From: Actinophytocola sp035634895
GTDB taxonomy: Bacteria > Actinomycetota > Actinomycetes > Mycobacteriales > Pseudonocardiaceae
Assembly: GCF_035634895.1 (NCBI RefSeq)
Contig: NZ_DASQCC010000124.1
Span: 1 to 64,000, forward strand
Direction: 5' to 3'
DNA length: 64,000 nt
Positions 15,473-23,929 of the stretch are shown in pieces (position 1 is the first letter of the stretch; each line of letters starts with the position of its first letter). The position numbers and the translations under genes are program-made. The notes below the pieces were generated by a model. The model did not search any database and had not been told where the DNA came from. It worked only from the letters and a program-made list of their open reading frames with translations.

Positions 15473-16231
15473 GTGACCGGCGCCACACCGATGTTGCGTA
15501 CACGGGGACTCGTCCGGGAGTTCAACGGGTTCCGTGCGGTCAACGGCGTCGACCTGGAAGTGGCCGCCGGGACCGTGCACGCCCTCGTCGGCCCGAACGG
15601 CGCCGGCAAGACCACGCTGTTCAACCTGCTGACCGGTTTCCTCGCGCCGACGGCAGGGGTGATCGAGCTGGACGGGCAGGACGTCACCGGCCTGCGGCCG
15701 GAGCGGATCGCGCAGCGGGGAGTCGCCCGCTCCTTCCAGATCACCAGCCTGTTCGAGGAGCTGACGCTCACCGAGCACGTCGAGCTGGCGTTGCAGGGCC
15801 GGGACGGCCGCGGCTACCGCTTCTGGCGCTCCGAACGGCAACTGGGCCGGTACCGCGACGAGACGGCCGAGCTGCTCGACCAGGTCGGCCTCACCGCACA
15901 CGCCGGCAAGGCGGCGGGCAGCCTCGCGTACGGCCAGAAGCGGGCGCTCGAGCTGGCGCTTGCACTGGCGCTGTCGCCGCGCCTGCTGCTGCTCGACGAA
16001 CCGACCGCGGGCATGGGCGTCGAGGACGTGGCGCTGACCGTCGACCTCATCCGGCGCATCCGTGCCGACCGCACGGTGGTTCTGGTGGAACACAACATGA
16101 AGGTCGTCGGCGACCTCACCGACCGGGTCACCGTGCTGCAGTTCGGGAAGGTGCTCGCCGAGGGCCCGTACGAGGATGTCCGCGGCGACCCGCGCGTGAT
16201 CACCGCCTACCTGGGAGAGCCCCGTGCTTAG
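15473..16231 (+). CDS. Branched-chain-type ABC transporter ATP-binding protein (LivG-like)
   Basis: About 252 residues. Walker A GPNGAGKTT, signature here degenerate (SLAYGQKRALELA), Walker B LLLLDEPTAGMG, and the LivG-typical VARSFQITSLFEELT and VEHNMKVV. It energises import with LivF, LivH and LivM. GTG 15473 is supported by AAGG 8 bp upstream; ATG 15491 is an alternative. Ends in an 8-bp overlap with livF. In this context the cargo is probably an organic acid such as 3-hydroxybutyrate rather than an amino acid (inference). Confidence 0.9.
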   Translation: MTGATPMLRTRGLVREFNGFRAVNGVDLEVAAGTVHALVGPNGAGKTTLFNLLTGFLAPTAGVIELDGQDVTGLRPERIAQRGVARSFQITSLFEELTLTEHVELALQGRDGRGYRFWRSERQLGRYRDETAELLDQVGLTAHAGKAAGSLAYGQKRALELALALALSPRLLLLDEPTAGMGVEDVALTVDLIRRIRADRTVVLVEHNMKVVGDLTDRVTVLQFGKVLAEGPYEDVRGDPRVITAYLGEPRA

Positions 16232-16916
16232 CGTCCGGGAGATGAGCGCTCACTACGGCGAGGCCACGGTCCTGCAGGGGGTCTCGCTCGACGTGGCCGC
16301 CGGTGAGGTCGTGACGCTCGTCGGCCGCAACGGCGCCGGCAAGACCACGCTGCTGCGATGCCTCATGGGGCTGCACCGGTCGATGACCGGGGCCATCCTG
16401 CTCGACGGCACGGACATCGCCAGACTGGGGTCGCACAAGCGATGCCGGCTCGGGCTCGGTTACGTGCCGGACGACCGGGGCATCTACGCGACGCTCACCG
16501 TCGAGGAGAACCTCACCCTGACGCCCCGGACGGGCCCCGACGCGTGGTCGCTTCAGCGGATCTACGAGGCGTTCCCGGTCCTGAAGGCGCGCAGGAAGCA
16601 GGCCGGCACCCATCTTTCCGGTGGGGAGCAACAGATGCTGTCGGTCGCGCGGGTGCTGCGCATGGGCGCGCGGCTGCTGCTGGCCGACGAACCGACCGAG
16701 GGGCTGTCGCCGATCCTCGTCCAGCAGATCGGCGACATCATCCGGACAGTGTCGCAGCACGGCGTGACCGTGTTGCTGATCGAACAGAACATCCACTTCG
16801 CGACGACCGTGGCGGACCGGCACTACCTGATGAGCCAGGGCCGGATCGTCGAGTCACTCGACAACGCCGAGGTCGAGCAGCGGGAGCACGAACTGCTGGA
16901 GTACCTGGGGATCTGA
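16224..16916 (+). CDS. Branched-chain-type ABC transporter ATP-binding protein (LivF-like)
   Basis: 230 residues, second ATPase of the importer. Walker A GRNGAGKTT, signature LSGGEQQMLSVARVL, Walker B LLLADEPTEGLSP, and the LivF hallmark VLLIEQNIHFA. GTG start overlaps the end of livG by 8 nt (GTGCTTAG). No in-frame alternative is better. Cytoplasmic, paired with LivG as a heterodimer. Confidence 0.92.
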   Translation: MLSVREMSAHYGEATVLQGVSLDVAAGEVVTLVGRNGAGKTTLLRCLMGLHRSMTGAILLDGTDIARLGSHKRCRLGLGYVPDDRGIYATLTVEENLTLTPRTGPDAWSLQRIYEAFPVLKARRKQAGTHLSGGEQQMLSVARVLRMGARLLLADEPTEGLSPILVQQIGDIIRTVSQHGVTVLLIEQNIHFATTVADRHYLMSQGRIVESLDNAEVEQREHELLEYLGI

Positions 16917-16952
16917 CGCGGAGCGTCCAACGCAAGTCGGAAGGAGCACGAC

Positions 16953-18191
16953 ATGGCCAGGATTCGGGCGGCGGTCGTCATAGCAGGGGTCGTGCTCGCC
17001 GGGTGCGGCGGCGGCCCGCAGGGCGGTGGCGGCAAGATCAGCGGCGACACGATCAGGCTCGGCGTCATCAACGACCTGTCGGGTGTCTACTCCGACGTCG
17101 GCGGGAAGAACTCGGTCGAGGCCGTGCGGATGGCCGTCGACGACTTCAAGAAGGCGCACGCCGACGACGCGGTCACGAAGAACATCGAGGTGAGTTCCGC
17201 CGACCACCAGAACAAGCCGGACATCGCCAACACCGTCGCCCGCGAGATGTACGACCGCAACGGCGTGGACGCGATCTTCGACGTGCCGACCTCGTCCGCC
17301 GCGCTCGCCATCGCCACCGTGGCCAAGCAGAACAAGAAGCTGTACTTCAACACCGGCGCCGCGACCACCGAGCTGACCGGCGCGCAGTGCAACGCCTACA
17401 CCTACCACTACGCCTACGACACCTACATGCTCGCGCAGGGCACCGGCACCACGCTGACCCAGCAGGGCGCGAAACGGTGGTACATCATCTATCCGGACTA
17501 CGCGTTCGGCCAGGACATGACAAAGAACTTCACCGCCGCCATCGAGAAGGCCGGTGGCACGGTGGGCGCGGCCGACCCGACGCCGTTCCCCAACGACAAC
17601 TTCTCGACGTTCATGACCAAGGCGCCGAACCTGAACCCGAAGCCGGACGTGCTCGGCGCCATGCAGGCCGGTGGCGACCTGGTGAACGTCGTCAAGCAGT
17701 ACAACGAGTTCGGGCTCAAGGCCAAGGGTGTCGGGCTCGCGGTGGGCCTCATGTTCGACACCGACATCGCGTCGATCGGCGTGGACTCGTTGGCGGGCAC
17801 GCTCTTCACCACCGCGTGGTTCTGGAACCTGGACGCGAAGAGCAGGGCGTGGGCCGAGCGCTTCAAGGAGCGCACCGGCAAGTGGCCGACCTTCGACCAC
17901 GCCGCGAGCTACTCCTCCGCCATGCAGTACCTGGAGGCCGTGCAGCGGGCCGGCACCGACGGCGCCGACGCGGTCCGCAAGGAGCTGGACGGCTACGAGT
18001 TCGACGACTTCTTCGCCCACAACGCCAAGTTCCGCGCGGAGGACCACCGGGTCGTGCACGACGCGTACCTGGTGAAGGTGAAGGAACCCGCGGACATGAA
18101 GGAGGACGGCGACTTCACCGAGCTGGTGCACAAGATCCCGGCGGACCAGGCGTTCCGCAAGGCCGCGGACAGCGGCTGCCACATGGGATGA
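16953..18191 (+). CDS. ABC transporter substrate-binding lipoprotein (Leu/Ile/Val-type fold)
   Basis: 412 residues. Signal peptide with lipobox LAGCG; mature protein is a type-I periplasmic binding fold (IRLGVINDLSGVYSDVGGKNSVEAVRMAVDDF) of the LivJ/AmiC class. The GGAAGGAG ribosome site precedes the ATG by about 6 bp. Placed between the ATPases and the permeases of one operon. Segments such as NKKLYFNTGAATTELTG and GAKRWYIIYPDYAFGQD follow urea/amide and acid binders of this fold; actual ligand unknown. Confidence 0.9.
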   Translation: MARIRAAVVIAGVVLAGCGGGPQGGGGKISGDTIRLGVINDLSGVYSDVGGKNSVEAVRMAVDDFKKAHADDAVTKNIEVSSADHQNKPDIANTVAREMYDRNGVDAIFDVPTSSAALAIATVAKQNKKLYFNTGAATTELTGAQCNAYTYHYAYDTYMLAQGTGTTLTQQGAKRWYIIYPDYAFGQDMTKNFTAAIEKAGGTVGAADPTPFPNDNFSTFMTKAPNLNPKPDVLGAMQAGGDLVNVVKQYNEFGLKAKGVGLAVGLMFDTDIASIGVDSLAGTLFTTAWFWNLDAKSRAWAERFKERTGKWPTFDHAASYSSAMQYLEAVQRAGTDGADAVRKELDGYEFDDFFAHNAKFRAEDHRVVHDAYLVKVKEPADMKEDGDFTELVHKIPADQAFRKAADSGCHMG

Positions 18192-18239
18192 CGTCCTCGA
18201 GCGGAGCGTGACCAACACGGTGAGGTCCGGGGAGGCGGA

Positions 18240-19106
18240 ATGGCGCAGCAGCTGTTCAACGGGTTGGTGAGCGGCAGTTTCTACGCGTTGCTGGCGCTCG
18301 GCCTCTCGGTGATCTTCGGCATGCTCGGCGTGGTCAACTTCGCGCACGGCGCGTTCTACATGCTCGGCGCGGTCGGCGCGTTCGTGCTGCTGGACACCGT
18401 CGGGCTGTCGTGGTGGCTCGCGCTGCTCGTGGTGCCGGTCGTGCTCGGCCTCCTCGGGATGGCCTTCGAGCGGCTGCTCGTCGCGCGGCTGGTGCGGCTC
18501 GACCCGCTGTACAACTTCCTGCTCACGTTCGGCGTCGCGCTGATCCTGCAGGACGTCGTGCGGCTCAGGTACGGCGCGCAGTCCCAGCCGTACGCGCGGC
18601 CCGCGCTGCTGGACGGCACCGTGAACCTCGGGCTGTTCGACTATCCCAAGTACCAGGTGTTCGTGTTCGCGTTCTCGGTCGTCGTGTCGGTGCTGGTGTG
18701 GCTGGTGCTGGCACGGACGCGGGTCGGCGTGATCGTGCGTGCGTCGACCGAACGGCCGGAGCTCACGCGGGCACTGGGCATCGACGTGCGGCGGTGGGTC
18801 ACGCCCGTGTTCGGGTTCGGCATCGCGCTGGCCGGGCTCGCCGGCGTGCTGGCCGCGCCGATGCGTGCCGTCAACGCGAACATGGGCGCCGACCTGATCA
18901 TCGTGATCTTCGCGGTCGTCGTGATCGGCGGGCTCGGCTCGGTGTTCGGGTCGGTGACCGCGGGCTACGCGGTCGGGATGCTCACCGCGGTCGCGAACTT
19001 CTACGCGTCGGCGCTCTCACAGAGCCTGGTGTTCGTGCTCATGGCGTTGGTGTTGCTGCTGCGACCCGCCGGCCTGTTCGGCCGCGAGGAAGGCGTCCGC
19101 ACGTGA
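18240..19106 (+). CDS. Branched-chain-type ABC transporter permease (LivH-like)
   Basis: 288 residues, about eight hydrophobic helices. LivH signature MAQQLFNGLVSGSFYALLALGLSVIFGMLGVVNFAHG at the N terminus and VIIVIFAVVVIGGLGSVFGSV-type motif near the C terminus (here LIIVIFAVVVIGGLGS). GGGGAGG precedes the ATG. The stop overlaps the GTG of livM (GTGA). Confidence 0.93.
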   Translation: MAQQLFNGLVSGSFYALLALGLSVIFGMLGVVNFAHGAFYMLGAVGAFVLLDTVGLSWWLALLVVPVVLGLLGMAFERLLVARLVRLDPLYNFLLTFGVALILQDVVRLRYGAQSQPYARPALLDGTVNLGLFDYPKYQVFVFAFSVVVSVLVWLVLARTRVGVIVRASTERPELTRALGIDVRRWVTPVFGFGIALAGLAGVLAAPMRAVNANMGADLIIVIFAVVVIGGLGSVFGSVTAGYAVGMLTAVANFYASALSQSLVFVLMALVLLLRPAGLFGREEGVRT

Positions 19107-20122
19107 TCATCTCCAGGCTGTTCGAAGGCAGGTCACTGCTCGGCCGGTTGGCGCTGCTCGTGGTCGGGCTGGTGGTCGCGTTCGGGCTGCCGTGGTGGAT
19201 CTACCCGCCGGTGGCGCTGGACATCACGGCGTGGGCGCTGTTCGCGGTCGCCCTGGACCTGCTGCTCGGCTACACCGGCCTGCTGTCGTTCGGGCACGCC
19301 GCGTTCTGGGGGACCTCGGCCTACACGACCGGTGTCATCGCCGTCCACACCGGTCTGCCGTTCTATGTCGCGGTGCTCGGCGGAGCGGTGCTGGCGGCGG
19401 TGGTCGCGGTGCCGATCGCACTGCTGTCCGTGCGGCGCACCGGGATCTACTTCGCGATGGTGACGCTGGCGTTCGCGCAGCTGGTGTACTTCGTCGCGAA
19501 CCAGTGGCGGTGGATGACCGGCGGCGAGAACGGCCTGCAGGGCATCCCGCGGGTGGCGTTCGGGATGGACCTGTCGGACTCGTTCTACTTCTACTACGCG
19601 GCCGTTCCGCTGATCCTGTTGGGACTCCTCGCGGCGTGGCGGGTGGTGCACTCGCCGTTCGGGCGGGTCATGGTGGCGATCCGGGAGAACCCGGCACGGG
19701 CCCGCGCGCTGGGCTATCCCGTGGACCGCTACAAGGTCCAGGTGTTCGTGATCTCCGCGTTCCTGGCCGGGATCGCCGGCGGCGTGTACGCGGTCGGGCA
19801 CGGGTTCGCGTCGCTGCAGGAGGTGTACTGGACGACGTCCGGGAAGGCCGTCGTGATGAACATCCTCGGCGGCATGGGCACGCTGTGGGGCCCGGTGCTG
19901 GGCGCGGGCATCATCGTCGTGCTGGAGGACTACCTCGCGACGGCCGGGATCGACGCGGTCGGCGTGGTCACCGGCGCGATCTTCGTGCTGACCGTGCTGG
20001 TGTTCCGCCGCGGGATCTGGGGTACCGCGAGGCAACTGCTCCGGCGGCGCGCTAGGACAGCGCCGCCGCCGGCGACGGCCGAAGCGGCCGGCGACGCACG
20101 ATCAACCGTTGCAACGCGATGA
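19103..20122 (+). CDS. Branched-chain-type ABC transporter permease (LivM-like)
   Basis: 339 residues, about nine helices. LivM features: LLLGYTGLLSFGHAAFWG, RRTGIYFAMVTLAFAQ, and the ATPase-contact loop AIRENPARARALGYPVDRYK. GTG start overlaps the livH stop. The C-terminal tail (RRARTAPPPATAEAAGDARSTVATR) extends 71 bp into the 3' end of the convergent yjfF-like gene on the other strand, leaving no room for a conventional terminator. The tail is low complexity, so the true selected end may be shorter. Confidence 0.9.
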   Translation: MIISRLFEGRSLLGRLALLVVGLVVAFGLPWWIYPPVALDITAWALFAVALDLLLGYTGLLSFGHAAFWGTSAYTTGVIAVHTGLPFYVAVLGGAVLAAVVAVPIALLSVRRTGIYFAMVTLAFAQLVYFVANQWRWMTGGENGLQGIPRVAFGMDLSDSFYFYYAAVPLILLGLLAAWRVVHSPFGRVMVAIRENPARARALGYPVDRYKVQVFVISAFLAGIAGGVYAVGHGFASLQEVYWTTSGKAVVMNILGGMGTLWGPVLGAGIIVVLEDYLATAGIDAVGVVTGAIFVLTVLVFRRGIWGTARQLLRRRARTAPPPATAEAAGDARSTVATR

Positions 20123-21044
20123 ACACCAGCAGCAGCACGCCGATGAAGATCTTCGTCCACCAGGAGCTGAGCGTGCCCTGGAACGAGATCAGCGTCTGGA
20201 CCGTGCCCAGGACGAGCACGCCGAACACCGAGCCGACCACGTAGCCGACGCCACCGGTCAGCAGCGTGCCGCCGACGACGACCGCCGCGATGGCGTCCAG
20301 TTCCAGGCCGACGGCGTGCAGGCTGTAGCCCGACAGCATGTAGAAGCCGAACAGCAACCCGCCCAGCGCGGAGCAGAAACCGCTGATCACGTACACACCT
20401 ACCTTGACCCGGCCGGTCCGCAGGCCCATGAGCGTGGCGGAGGACTCGCTGCCGCCGATGGCGTAGACCGTCCTGCCGAAGCGGGTCAGGTGCAGCACGT
20501 ACGCCGCGACCGCCACGACGACGAGGGCGATGACGACGCTGTAGGTGATCGTCACGTTGCCCAGCTCGATGGTGGCGGTCGCGATGTCGCGGAACGTGTG
20601 TTCCTTGATGGACACCGAATCGACGCTGATCACGAAGCACAGGCCGCGGGCGAGAAACATCCCCGCGAGCGTGGCGATGAACGGCTGCACGCCGAACCGG
20701 TGGATCATGAGCCCCATGCCGAGGCCGAGCAGGGCCCCCGTCCCGAGCACGGCGATCATCACCAGCCACGCAGGCCACCCGGCCCGGAGCGTGGCGGCGG
20801 CGATCATCGTGGACAACGCCACCACCGACCCGACGGACAGGTCGATGCCGCCGGTGAGGATCACGAACGTCATCCCGACCGCGACGACGATGAGGAACGA
20901 GTTGTCGATGAACAGGTTGGCGAAGATCTGCGCCGTTCCGAACCCCTCGTAACGGACCGACCCGGCCCCGAAGGTCAGCACGAACACCACGAAGGTCGCG
21001 ATGACCGGAAGAAAGCGGGAGGGAATGCGGGCGAGAAGGCTCAC
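20052..21044 (-). CDS. Sugar ABC transporter permease, CUT2 (YjfF-like)
   Basis: 330 residues. RbsC-family permease with GMTFVILTGGIDLSVGSVVALS and a C-terminal GGVGYVVGSVFGVLVLGTVQTLI; resembles YjfF of galactofuranose importers. GTG 21042-21044 (MSLLARIPSRFLPV) follows AGGTG by about 6 bp. Last gene of the minus-strand importer operon, and converges on livM with a 71-bp overlap. Arabinofuranose, galactofuranose or a related sugar is the likely substrate from the flanking GH51/GH43 genes (inference). Confidence 0.9.
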   Translation of the reverse strand: MSLLARIPSRFLPVIATFVVFVLTFGAGSVRYEGFGTAQIFANLFIDNSFLIVVAVGMTFVILTGGIDLSVGSVVALSTMIAAATLRAGWPAWLVMIAVLGTGALLGLGMGLMIHRFGVQPFIATLAGMFLARGLCFVISVDSVSIKEHTFRDIATATIELGNVTITYSVVIALVVVAVAAYVLHLTRFGRTVYAIGGSESSATLMGLRTGRVKVGVYVISGFCSALGGLLFGFYMLSGYSLHAVGLELDAIAAVVVGGTLLTGGVGYVVGSVFGVLVLGTVQTLISFQGTLSSWWTKIFIGVLLLVFIALQRLIVRRRPLRPSPAAALS

Positions 21045-21355
21045 CGGGCACCTGCTTTCCGGGATACGGCCGGGGTCGGGGGAGTGACGGGGTGACGGGT
21101 GCCGCGGGAGGGTGCGGGGACCGGATGCCCGACGGTGCCCGGGAGACAGCACGGCGGGACTCCGTCGGGCACGCCGACGGTCCTCGGCCCGAGTGGTCCG
21201 AAGTGGACGGTCACGTCCAACGGCCAGGACGACTGTCCCGTGCGTGCCGTGGGGGAGTGGCTGGTGGACCCCGACGGCGCGATCGTGCTGGCGGGCCTGG
21301 TTCGCCAGCACGCGGCGACGCTGCCATGCCCCGGCACCGTTGTGAAGGTGCTCAT
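21041..21355 (-). CDS. Possible 104-residue ORF between the two permease genes
   Basis: Not recognised. The frame starts with an ATG overlapping the ytfT-like stop (ATGA, 21352-21355) and ends at a TGA overlapping the yjfF-like GTG (21041-21044), a precise operon fit. The product (MSTFTTVPGHGSVAACWRTR...) is rich in Ser, Thr, Pro and Gly, nearly free of acidic residues and has no domain. A plus-strand frame over the same DNA (21099-21479) gives the more protein-like VGEWLVDPDGAIVLAGLV, and both frames share third codon positions, so strand cannot be decided by GC bias. Relatives of this operon normally have the permeases adjacent. Confidence 0.3.
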   Translation of the reverse strand: MSTFTTVPGHGSVAACWRTRPASTIAPSGSTSHSPTARTGQSSWPLDVTVHFGPLGPRTVGVPDGVPPCCLPGTVGHPVPAPSRGTRHPVTPPTPAVSRKAGAR

Positions 21356-22359
21356 CGGACGCCTGCTTCCTGCGGCACCGCGGCGACCGGCGGCGATGCC
21401 GGGCCGGCCGGGCGGCGGAGCGCGCCCGTCAACCGCGGCGCCTGGAGCAGGCACACCACGATCACCACGGCCGCCTTGAAGACCAGCGACGTCTCCGGGG
21501 GCACGCCGATCGTGTAGACGGTCGTCGTCAGGGTCTGGATGACCATGGCGCCGATCAGTGTGCCGGTCAGTGAGTACCGGCCACCCGCCAACGACGTCCC
21601 GCCGATGACGACCGCCAGGATCGCGTCCATCTCGATCCACAGGCCGGCGTTGTTGGCGTCCGCCGCGTGCACGTTCGACGCGATCATCAGGCCGGCCACG
21701 CCCGCGCACAGCGCGCTGAACACGTACACGGTCCAGATGATCGTCCGGGAACGCACGCCCGCCAGGCGACTCGCCTCCGGGTTCACGCCCACCGCCTCGA
21801 TGAGCATGCCCAGCGCCGTGCGGCGGGTGACCAGCGCGACCGCGGCGAGCACCACCAGGCTGATCAGGATCGCGATCGGCAGCACCACGTAACCGCCGCT
21901 GACCTCGCCGAAGGTGTCGTCGTTGACCGTGATGATCTGGCCTTCGGTGATGAGCATCGCCACGCCGCGGCCCGCCGTCATCAGGACCAGCGTCGCGATG
22001 ATCGGCTGGATGCCCAGGACCGACACGAGGAAACCGTTCCACAGCCCCAGAACCAGGCACAGCGCGAGCGCCAGCAGCATCGCCACGATCGCGTTTCCGC
22101 CGTCCGCGATGTAGGTGCACGCGACCGCGCCGGCGATCGCCACCACCGCGCCGACGGACAGGTCGATGCCCCGCGTCGCTATGACCAGTGTCATACCCAG
22201 TGCGATGAGCAGCGTTGGCGCGCCGTTGCGCAGGATGTCCACCAGGCTGCCGAACAGATGACCGTCCTGCAGCCGCAGCGAGAAGAACGACGGGGTGAAG
22301 ATCAGGTTCAGCAACAGCAGGGCCACCAGCGCGAGCAGCGGCCACAGTAGACGCTTCAT
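21352..22359 (-). CDS. Sugar ABC transporter permease, CUT2 (YtfT-like)
   Basis: 335 residues. Begins MKRLLWPLLALVALLLLN and carries the CUT2 signature GMTLVIATRGIDLSVGAVVAIAG plus DAILAVVIGGTSLAGGRYS. About ten helices. GAGGAG lies 6 bp before the ATG. Preceded by the ATPase gene with 46 bp between. Pairs with the YjfF-like permease as a heterodimeric channel, as in the E. coli YtfQRT-YjfF galactofuranose importer. Confidence 0.9.
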   Translation of the reverse strand: MKRLLWPLLALVALLLLNLIFTPSFFSLRLQDGHLFGSLVDILRNGAPTLLIALGMTLVIATRGIDLSVGAVVAIAGAVACTYIADGGNAIVAMLLALALCLVLGLWNGFLVSVLGIQPIIATLVLMTAGRGVAMLITEGQIITVNDDTFGEVSGGYVVLPIAILISLVVLAAVALVTRRTALGMLIEAVGVNPEASRLAGVRSRTIIWTVYVFSALCAGVAGLMIASNVHAADANNAGLWIEMDAILAVVIGGTSLAGGRYSLTGTLIGAMVIQTLTTTVYTIGVPPETSLVFKAAVVIVVCLLQAPRLTGALRRPAGPASPPVAAVPQEAGVR

Positions 22360-22405
22360 GACCGCTCCTCGCGGGCTTCGAGCGGCCGCGGGGCCGACAG
22401 CTCAC

Positions 22406-23926
22406 TCATGTGTGCACCTTCTCGGCCTCGCCCGCGATGAGAGCGAGCACGTCGTCGACGCTCGACTCGCCCGGCAGCTCGCCGATCTTCCGCCGGTCAC
22501 GCAACACGATCACCCGGTCGGACACCCGCATGACCTCCTCCAGCTCGGCGGAGATGAACAGCACCGCCATCCCCTCTGCCGCGAGGTCCGCGACCACCTT
22601 CTGGATCTGCGCCTTGGCGCCGACGTCGATGCCGCGGGTCGGCTCGTCCAGGATCAGCAGCCGCGGTTGGGTCACCAACCACCGCGCCAGCAACACCTTC
22701 TGCTGGTTGCCACCCGAGAGCGTGGCCACCACGGCATCCGGGTTGGCCGGCCGGATGTCCAGGGTGTGCACGTACTTCTCGACCAGCTCGTCCGCCGTGC
22801 GGCGGGGCACCTGGCGGTGCCAGCCACGCGCCGCCTGCATGGCGAGCACGAGGTTGTCCCGCACGGTGAGGTCCGCGACGAGTCCCTCCCCCTTGCGGTC
22901 CTCGGAGGTGAACGCGATCCGCTTCGCGATCGCCTGCCGCGGGGTGCGGAGCCGCACCGGCCTGCCGTCCAGTAGCACCCGACCCGAGTCGGCATGGTCC
23001 GCGCCGAACAGCAGCCGCGCCAGCTCGGTGCGGCCGGAACCCAGCAACCCGGCCACGCCGACGACCTCACCGGAACGCAGCTCCAGGTCGAACGGGGCGA
23101 TCGCACCCGTCCGGCCCAGGTTCTCCGCCTGTAGCAACGGAGTCTCGGACGGCACCCGCCGCTCGCTGCGCTGCTCCACCTCGTCCAGCACGCTCAGGTC
23201 GCGGCCGATCATGGCGCGCACCAGCTCCAGCCGGCTCACCGCGGTCGTCGCGTGCTCGCCCACCACCGCGCCGTTGCGCAGCACCGTCAGCCGGTCGGCG
23301 ATCTCGTAGACCTGATCCAGGAAGTGCGACACGAACAGGATCGCGACGCCGTCCTCGCGCAGCACCCGCATGATCCGGAACAGCTCCGCGACCTCGCCGG
23401 CGTCCAGGCTGGACGTCGGCTCGTCGAGGATCAGCACGCGGGCGTCGACCGCGACCGCGCGGGCGATCGCGACCAGCTGCTGCACGGCGATCGGGTGGCT
23501 GGACAGCGCCGAGCCGGGGTCGATGTGCAGACCGATGCGGGACAACAGCTCCGCCGCCCGCGCCCGCATCGCGCGCCCGTCGATCGAGCCGAACCGGCGG
23601 GGCTCACGGCCCAGCAGGATGTTCTCGGCGACCGACAGGTTCGTGCACAGGTTGACCTCCTGGTACACGGTGGCGATGCCGGCGTCCTGCGCCTGTGCGG
23701 GGCTGTGGAACGACACCGGAACGCCGGCGAGACGGATCTCGCCGGCGTCGGGGGTGTGGACCCCGGTGAGGGCCTTGATGAGCGTCGACTTGCCGGCGCC
23801 GTTCTCGCCGAGCAACGCGTGCACCTCACCGGGGAACAACCGGAAGTCAACGTCCTGCAACGCCTTCACGCCGGGAAACGTGACGGTGATGCCCTGGATG
23901 TCGACCAGTGGGGATTCGTCGGTCAC
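22406..23926 (-). CDS. Sugar ABC transporter ATP-binding protein, CUT2 (YtfR-like)
   Basis: 506 residues with two fused ABC domains. N domain: GENGAGKST, SSHPIAVQQLVAIARA, LILDEPTSSLD; C domain: degenerate Walker A GLLGSGRTE, signature LSGGNQQKVLLARWL, LILDEPTRGIDVG. This one-polypeptide double ATPase is the CUT2 pattern (RbsA/MglA/YtfR). GTG start 3 bp after the binding-protein stop. Energises import by the YtfT/YjfF permeases. Confidence 0.93.
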   Translation of the reverse strand: MTDESPLVDIQGITVTFPGVKALQDVDFRLFPGEVHALLGENGAGKSTLIKALTGVHTPDAGEIRLAGVPVSFHSPAQAQDAGIATVYQEVNLCTNLSVAENILLGREPRRFGSIDGRAMRARAAELLSRIGLHIDPGSALSSHPIAVQQLVAIARAVAVDARVLILDEPTSSLDAGEVAELFRIMRVLREDGVAILFVSHFLDQVYEIADRLTVLRNGAVVGEHATTAVSRLELVRAMIGRDLSVLDEVEQRSERRVPSETPLLQAENLGRTGAIAPFDLELRSGEVVGVAGLLGSGRTELARLLFGADHADSGRVLLDGRPVRLRTPRQAIAKRIAFTSEDRKGEGLVADLTVRDNLVLAMQAARGWHRQVPRRTADELVEKYVHTLDIRPANPDAVVATLSGGNQQKVLLARWLVTQPRLLILDEPTRGIDVGAKAQIQKVVADLAAEGMAVLFISAELEEVMRVSDRVIVLRDRRKIGELPGESSVDDVLALIAGEAEKVHT

Positions 23927-23929
23927 GAA

